Part shown: positions 60,644-64,000 of the stretch, piece by piece
Position numbering within the stretch: position 1 is the stretch's first letter
Layout of the letters: every line of letters begins with the position of its first letter
Assembly: GCF_000633395.1 (NCBI RefSeq)
Contig: NZ_AYMU01000029.1
Coordinates: 44,585 to 108,584 of the forward strand
DNA length: 64,000 nucleotides
Direction: 5' to 3'
Source: Pseudomonas sp. PH1b
GTDB taxonomy: Bacteria; Pseudomonadota; Gammaproteobacteria; Pseudomonadales; Pseudomonadaceae
Position numbers and translations under genes: made by a program
Notes under the pieces: generated by a model
What the model was told of the DNA's origin: nothing
The model's database searches: none
The model's input: the letters and a program-made list of their open reading frames with translations, nothing else

Positions 60644-60859
60644 CTACTGCCAGCCCATTCGCCAGTCGCTGTCGTTCTGCAGGTCTTGCCAGCTCATGCG
60701 CTGGCAACGCCGGGTCAGTACCGCCTGCAGTTCGATGTCCAGCACTATGCCTTGCTCATCATGGAACAGTTGGCTGACCAGGAAGTGTTTCTCGCGGTGT
60801 TGCGGGCGGGCTGCTGTCCACTTCGACAGCAGCAGTTTGCGCGGGTTGATGCGATTCAC
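60644..60859 (-). CDS. Small Trp-rich protein (TIGR02450 family)
   Basis: 71 residues from a GTG start that overlaps the stop of the FAD oxidoreductase (GTGA), so translation is coupled. The start (M)NRINPRKLLLSKWTAARPQHREKHFLV is the TIGR02450 signature. Tryptophans also occur in MSWQDLQNDSDWRMGWQ. Function unknown; often found near photolyase and MerR genes. The longer frame to 60946 lies inside the upstream gene and is rejected. Confidence 0.87.
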   Translation of the reverse strand: MNRINPRKLLLSKWTAARPQHREKHFLVSQLFHDEQGIVLDIELQAVLTRRCQRMSWQDLQNDSDWRMGWQ

Positions 60860-61842
60860 TGCAGGCTCTCGTGCAGACGACGCGCAGCCTCCTGCCCGCT
60901 GAGCCAGGCACCTTCGACCCGTCCGGACAGGCACCAGTCGCCGCACACGTACAGGCCCAGGTCAGCATCGGCCAGGGCGCCCCATTCGTGGCTGGTGGCC
61001 GGGCGGGCATAGAGCCAGCGGTGGGCCAGGCTGAAGGCGGGGGCAGGCATGCTGCTGTGCAGCAACTCGGCAAAGGCACCGTGCAATTGCTCGGTCACGG
61101 CCTCTTTGGACAGGTCGATGTGCTGTCGGCTCCAGGTGCTGGTGGCGTGCAGGATCCAGGTATCGAGTTGGCTATCGCGCCCTGGTTTGCTGCGGTTGCG
61201 GGCCAGCCAGTCCAGGGGGCTGTCCTGGACGAAGCAGCCTTCCATCGGGGTTTCCAGGGGCGTCTCGAAGGCCAGGGCCACGGCCCAGGTCGGGTCCATT
61301 TTCACCCCCGCCGCCACCCCGGCGAGCTTCGGCGCGGCGGCCAGCAGGGCAGTGGCCTGGGGCGCCGGTGTGGCGATGACCACATGGCTGAATGGGCCGT
61401 GGGTGAAGCCTTCGGCGTCCTGTAGGTGCCAGTGCTGTTCGCCGCGAAAGACTTCGGTGATACGGCAGGCAAAGTGCACTTCCAGATCGCCGATCAGGGC
61501 GCGGGTGATGGCGCTCATGCGTGGCGTGCCGACCCAGCGGGTCTGTTCATCCGGTGAGGGGCTGAGCTGGCCGCCATGGGAGTTGTAGAGCTGTGGCGCC
61601 CATTCGGCGACCCAGCCCTTGGCTTGCCAGCGTTGGACTTCGGTGACAAAGCGGCGATCGCGAGCGGTAAAATACTGGGCTCCCAGGTCCAGGCTGCCGG
61701 CATCGCTGCGTTTGCTCGACATGCGCCCGCCGCTGCCATGGCTTTTGTCGAAGAGTTCAACGGGATGCCCGGCATCTCGCAGCGCCTGGGCGGCTGAGAG
61801 TCCGGCGATGCCGGTACCAATGATTGCAATGGGTACTGTCAT
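60856..61842 (-). CDS. Renalase-like NAD(P)/FAD-dependent oxidoreductase
   Basis: 328 residues from MTVPIAIIGTGIAGLSAAQAL; the frame to 61896 runs into the operator. The FAD loop is IIGTGIAGLSAAQALRDAG followed by PVELFDKSHGSGGRMSSKR. LDLGAQYFTARDRRF and LYVCGDWCLSGRVEGAWLSGQEAA are typical of bacterial renalase-like proteins, which oxidise off-type NAD(P)H isomers or related compounds. It is first in a two-gene unit with the Trp-rich protein. Its promoter region carries LitR-type element copy 3, so it is likely a member of the same regulon. Confidence 0.88.
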   Translation of the reverse strand: MTVPIAIIGTGIAGLSAAQALRDAGHPVELFDKSHGSGGRMSSKRSDAGSLDLGAQYFTARDRRFVTEVQRWQAKGWVAEWAPQLYNSHGGQLSPSPDEQTRWVGTPRMSAITRALIGDLEVHFACRITEVFRGEQHWHLQDAEGFTHGPFSHVVIATPAPQATALLAAAPKLAGVAAGVKMDPTWAVALAFETPLETPMEGCFVQDSPLDWLARNRSKPGRDSQLDTWILHATSTWSRQHIDLSKEAVTEQLHGAFAELLHSSMPAPAFSLAHRWLYARPATSHEWGALADADLGLYVCGDWCLSGRVEGAWLSGQEAARRLHESLQ

Positions 61843-61867
61843 AGGGGCCTCGTTTACCTTTCTGTAC

Positions 61868-61896
61868 AGATTACGTCGCCGCCAAAACCTGTACAA
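61868..61896 (-). promoter_or_regulatory. Possible promoter of the FAD oxidoreductase gene
   Basis: TTGTAC (-35-like), 17 bases, TAATCT (-10-like) on the minus strand. The -35 is formed by part of the LitR-type element itself. Weak hexamers, so uncertain. Confidence 0.4.
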
Positions 61897-61915
61897 TATT
61901 GTTTTTTGGTATAGC
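61890..61915 (+). promoter_or_regulatory. LitR-type element, copy 3
   Basis: TGTACA, 14 bases, TATAGC on the plus strand, with the same T-rich spacer end as copies 1 and 2. It lies 48-73 bases upstream of the FAD oxidoreductase start and in the shared region with the TIGR01777 gene. A lone TGTACA also occurs at 61863-61868. Confidence 0.62.
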
Positions 61916-62036
61916 TTTCGGCGTCATCGGTTTGGCAGGTTGTCTATCGTTAAAACACAGCCTGTCCGATTGAAAAGATCCCTGCTTATAAAAATAGACT
62001 AGTGATTCGGGTTAAACGCCACGCGAGGAAGATGTC

Positions 62037-62939
62037 ATGCATATATTGCTGACCGGCGGTACTGGTTTGATCGGGCGTGCTCTGTGTCATCACTGGCAGG
62101 CGCAAGGTCATCAGTTGAGTGTATGGACTCGCCAACCCGAAAAAGTGGCCGGCTTGTGCGGTCCCCAGGTACGGGCAATCAAAGAGCTGCAAGAGCTGGA
62201 CCAGACTCCGGTGGATGCGGTGGTCAACCTGGCCGGGGCACCGATTGCCGATCGGCCCTGGACCCATAAGCGCAAGGCGCTGTTGTGGAACAGCCGCGTT
62301 GCCCTGACTGAAACCCTGCTGGCCTGGATGGAAAGTCGTGAACACAAGCCCCGGGTGCTGGTGTCGGGGTCGGCAGTCGGCTGGTACGGCGATGGTGGAG
62401 AGCGAGAGCTGAGCGAGGACTCGCCGCCGGTCAGCGAGGACTTTGCCAGCCAGCTGTGCATTGCCTGGGAGGAAACCGCCCTGCGCGCCGAGTCCATGGG
62501 TGTGCGTGTGGTACTGGTGCGCACCGGTTTGGTGCTGTCCGCCGAGGGCGGCTTTTTGTCGCGCCTACTGCTGCCATTCAAGCTGGGGCTGGGTGGCCCG
62601 ATTGGTAACGGTCGCCAGTGGATGCCATGGATTCATATCAAGGATCAAATAGCCCTGATTGATTTTCTTGTGCATCAGGATGAGGCGCGGGGTCCTTATA
62701 ATGCCTGCGCGCCAAAACCGGTGCGCAATCGCGAGTTTGCCAAGAGCCTGGGACGGGTCCTGCATCGACCGGCCCTGTTGCCACTGCCCGGCTTTGTCTT
62801 GCGCCTGGCCCTGGGCGAGTTGTCGGTGCTGTTGCTGGGTGGCCAGCGGGCGGTTCCCGCGCGATTGCTGGAGTCGGGTTTCACTTTCCAGTTCACTGAT
62901 TTGCCTGCGGCCCTGGACGATGTGTCCCGCCGCCCCTGA
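62037..62939 (+). CDS. TIGR01777-family NAD-dependent epimerase/dehydratase-like protein
   Basis: 300 residues. The NAD loop opens the protein: MHILLTGGTGLIGRALCHHW. Also seen are VNLAGAPIADRPWTHKRKALLWNSRV, RPR-type VLVSGSAVGWYGDGGE and the C-terminal DUF1731-like part (NREFAKSLGRVLHRPALLPLPGFVLRLALGELSVLLLGGQRAVPARLLESGF). The E. coli homologue is YfcH; function unknown. It is 13 bases upstream of hemH, so co-transcribed, and divergent from the light-regulated FAD oxidoreductase gene. Confidence 0.92.
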   Translation: MHILLTGGTGLIGRALCHHWQAQGHQLSVWTRQPEKVAGLCGPQVRAIKELQELDQTPVDAVVNLAGAPIADRPWTHKRKALLWNSRVALTETLLAWMESREHKPRVLVSGSAVGWYGDGGERELSEDSPPVSEDFASQLCIAWEETALRAESMGVRVVLVRTGLVLSAEGGFLSRLLLPFKLGLGGPIGNGRQWMPWIHIKDQIALIDFLVHQDEARGPYNACAPKPVRNREFAKSLGRVLHRPALLPLPGFVLRLALGELSVLLLGGQRAVPARLLESGFTFQFTDLPAALDDVSRRP

Positions 62940-62952
62940 AATAGGACGTTGC

Positions 62953-63975
62953 ATGACCGATCACGCGTTGCTCCTGGTCAACCTGGGCTCGCCGGCCTCC
63001 ACCTCGGTGGCGGATGTGCGCAGCTACCTCAATCAGTTCCTCATGGACCCTTATGTGATCGACCTGCCCTGGCCGGTGCGGCGCTTGCTGGTGTCGCTGA
63101 TCCTGATCAAGCGGCCGGAGCAATCGGCCCATGCCTATGCGTCGATCTGGTGGGAGGAGGGCTCGCCGCTGGTGGTGCTCAGCCGTCGCCTGCAGCAGGT
63201 GATGAGTGCGCAGTGGCAGCAGGGACCGGTGGAGTTGGCAATGCGCTACGGCGAGCCCTCGATCGAGTCGGCGTTGCTGAAGCTGACTGCCCAGGGACTG
63301 CGTAAAATCACCCTGGCGCCGCTCTATCCGCAGTTTGCCGACAGCACGGTGACCACGGTGGTCGAAGAGGCTCGGCGGGTGGTACGCGAGCACCAACTGG
63401 ATGTGCAGCTCAGTGTGTTGCAACCCTTCTACGATCAGCCCGAGTACATCGAAGCCCTGGTGGCCAGCGCCAGGCCACACTTGCAGCAGTCCTTCGATCA
63501 CCTGCTGCTGAGCTTCCACGGCCTGCCCGAGCGGCACCTGCTGAAGCTCAATCCGGGACATCGCCTGGATGGTGCGGGGGATTGCTGCGAGGGATCGTCG
63601 CCCGAGGTGCTCGCCAACTGCTATCGCGGCCAGTGCTTCCAGACGGCCAAGGCCTTTGCCCGGCAGATGGGGCTGGCCGACGGCCAATGGTCGGTGTCGT
63701 TCCAGTCACGGCTGGGCCGTGCCAAATGGATCGAGCCCTACACCGAGGCGCGGCTTGAAGAATTGGCCAAGCAAGGGGTGAAGAAGATCCTGGTGATGTG
63801 CCCGGCGTTCGTCGCCGATTGCATTGAAACCCTGGAAGAGATCGGTGATCGCGGTCGCGAGCAGTTCCGCGAGGCGGGGGGTGAGGAGTTGCTGTTGATC
63901 CCCTGTCTGAATGACGACCCGCAATGGGCCAAGGCCCTGAACACCCTGTGCGAGCGCGCGCCCCTGGCGCTGTAA
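62953..63975 (+). CDS. hemH: Ferrochelatase
   Basis: 340 residues from MTDHALLLVNLGSPASTSVADVRSYL. It inserts ferrous iron into protoporphyrin IX, the last haem step, and also removes a strong photosensitiser. The catalytic histidine is in LLLSFHGLPERHLL (near residue 186). FQSRLGRAKWIEPYT and LVMCPAFVADCIETLEEI complete the signature. Cysteines in DCCEGS and CYRGQC are worth noting. Follows the TIGR01777 gene after 13 bases. The next 25 bases to the window end show nothing. Confidence 0.96.
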   Translation: MTDHALLLVNLGSPASTSVADVRSYLNQFLMDPYVIDLPWPVRRLLVSLILIKRPEQSAHAYASIWWEEGSPLVVLSRRLQQVMSAQWQQGPVELAMRYGEPSIESALLKLTAQGLRKITLAPLYPQFADSTVTTVVEEARRVVREHQLDVQLSVLQPFYDQPEYIEALVASARPHLQQSFDHLLLSFHGLPERHLLKLNPGHRLDGAGDCCEGSSPEVLANCYRGQCFQTAKAFARQMGLADGQWSVSFQSRLGRAKWIEPYTEARLEELAKQGVKKILVMCPAFVADCIETLEEIGDRGREQFREAGGEELLLIPCLNDDPQWAKALNTLCERAPLAL

Positions 63976-64000
63976 ACGACATCGCCGGCCTGCCGGCTCC

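Noticed and set aside
62659..62952. An N-terminal extension of ferrochelatase by 98 codons
   Set aside because: It overlaps the end of the TIGR01777 gene in another frame, and the family start is at 62953.
1..64000. CRISPR arrays, insertion sequences, prophage or integron features
   Set aside because: No regularly spaced repeats, transposase, integrase or phage structural genes were found on either strand; the REP pair is the only mobile-type repeat.

Overview
The window is ordinary chromosomal DNA from a high-G+C gammaproteobacterium, almost certainly a Pseudomonas of the fluorescens group (protegens/chlororaphis-like). The evidence is the core block hemA-prfA-prmC-moeB-murI-pagL facing lolB-ispE-tRNA-Gln-prs-rplY-pth-ychF, which is the gene order I recall for P. 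aeruginosa, together with pobA/PobR, bphO-bphP, a DUF3077 gene, Pseudomonas-type REP sequences and many LysR regulators. There is no phage, insertion sequence, integron or CRISPR array. Coding density is high, and most alternative long reading frames are antisense shadows of G+C-rich genes.

Layout. Positions 1-5990 hold regulators and exporters: three LysR proteins, a YbaK-domain protein, a DHA2 MFS pump and an EamA permease. Positions 6012-8851 hold the red-light photoreceptor pair bphO-bphP. Positions 9107-16164 are single metabolic or accessory genes: cupin, AraC, LysE exporter, three acyltransferase-type or small enzymes, D-Ala-D-Ala ligase, a laccase-domain protein and a MerR/GyrI-like regulator. 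Positions 16243-18421 form a small accessory patch. It has two type II toxin-antitoxin pairs, each with a palindrome just upstream, a DUF3077 gene preceded by a structured leader and a 21-codon upstream ORF, and an inverted REP pair that supplies the stop codon of one antitoxin. Positions 18561-23450 carry an acetyltransferase, gamma-glutamyltransferase, di-haem cytochrome c peroxidase, an e(P4)-type acid phosphatase and tRNA-Met. Positions 23528-30128 are a polyamine-type ABC transporter plus amidase operon with a divergent LysR gene. Positions 30283-38847 hold an Fsr-like MFS exporter, the 4-hydroxybenzoate hydroxylase pair, a Fur-box TonB receptor, an OprP/OprO-type porin and another LysR gene.

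Positions 39178-51797 are housekeeping: translation, PRPP, isoprenoid precursor, lipoprotein sorting, tetrapyrrole and peptidoglycan genes. Positions 52167-61842 appear to be a light or singlet-oxygen response locus. A nine-gene operon with stop-start overlaps or very short gaps runs from a DUF523/DUF1722 protein through a LitR-like MerR regulator and photolyase to a membrane-lipid-modifying module (NTF2-like, SDR, FAD oxidoreductase, DUF1365, CFA-synthase-like, DUF2878). A second small operon (FAD oxidoreductase plus Trp-rich protein) lies just upstream. Both promoter regions share the same 26-bp element TGTACA-N14-TATAGC, seen three times. Next to it are a TIGR01777 epimerase and hemH; ferrochelatase uses up the photosensitiser protoporphyrin, which fits the theme.

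The signals most worth following are the shared LitR-type operator, the structured leader and upstream ORF before DUF3077, and several exact palindromes at regulator promoters.
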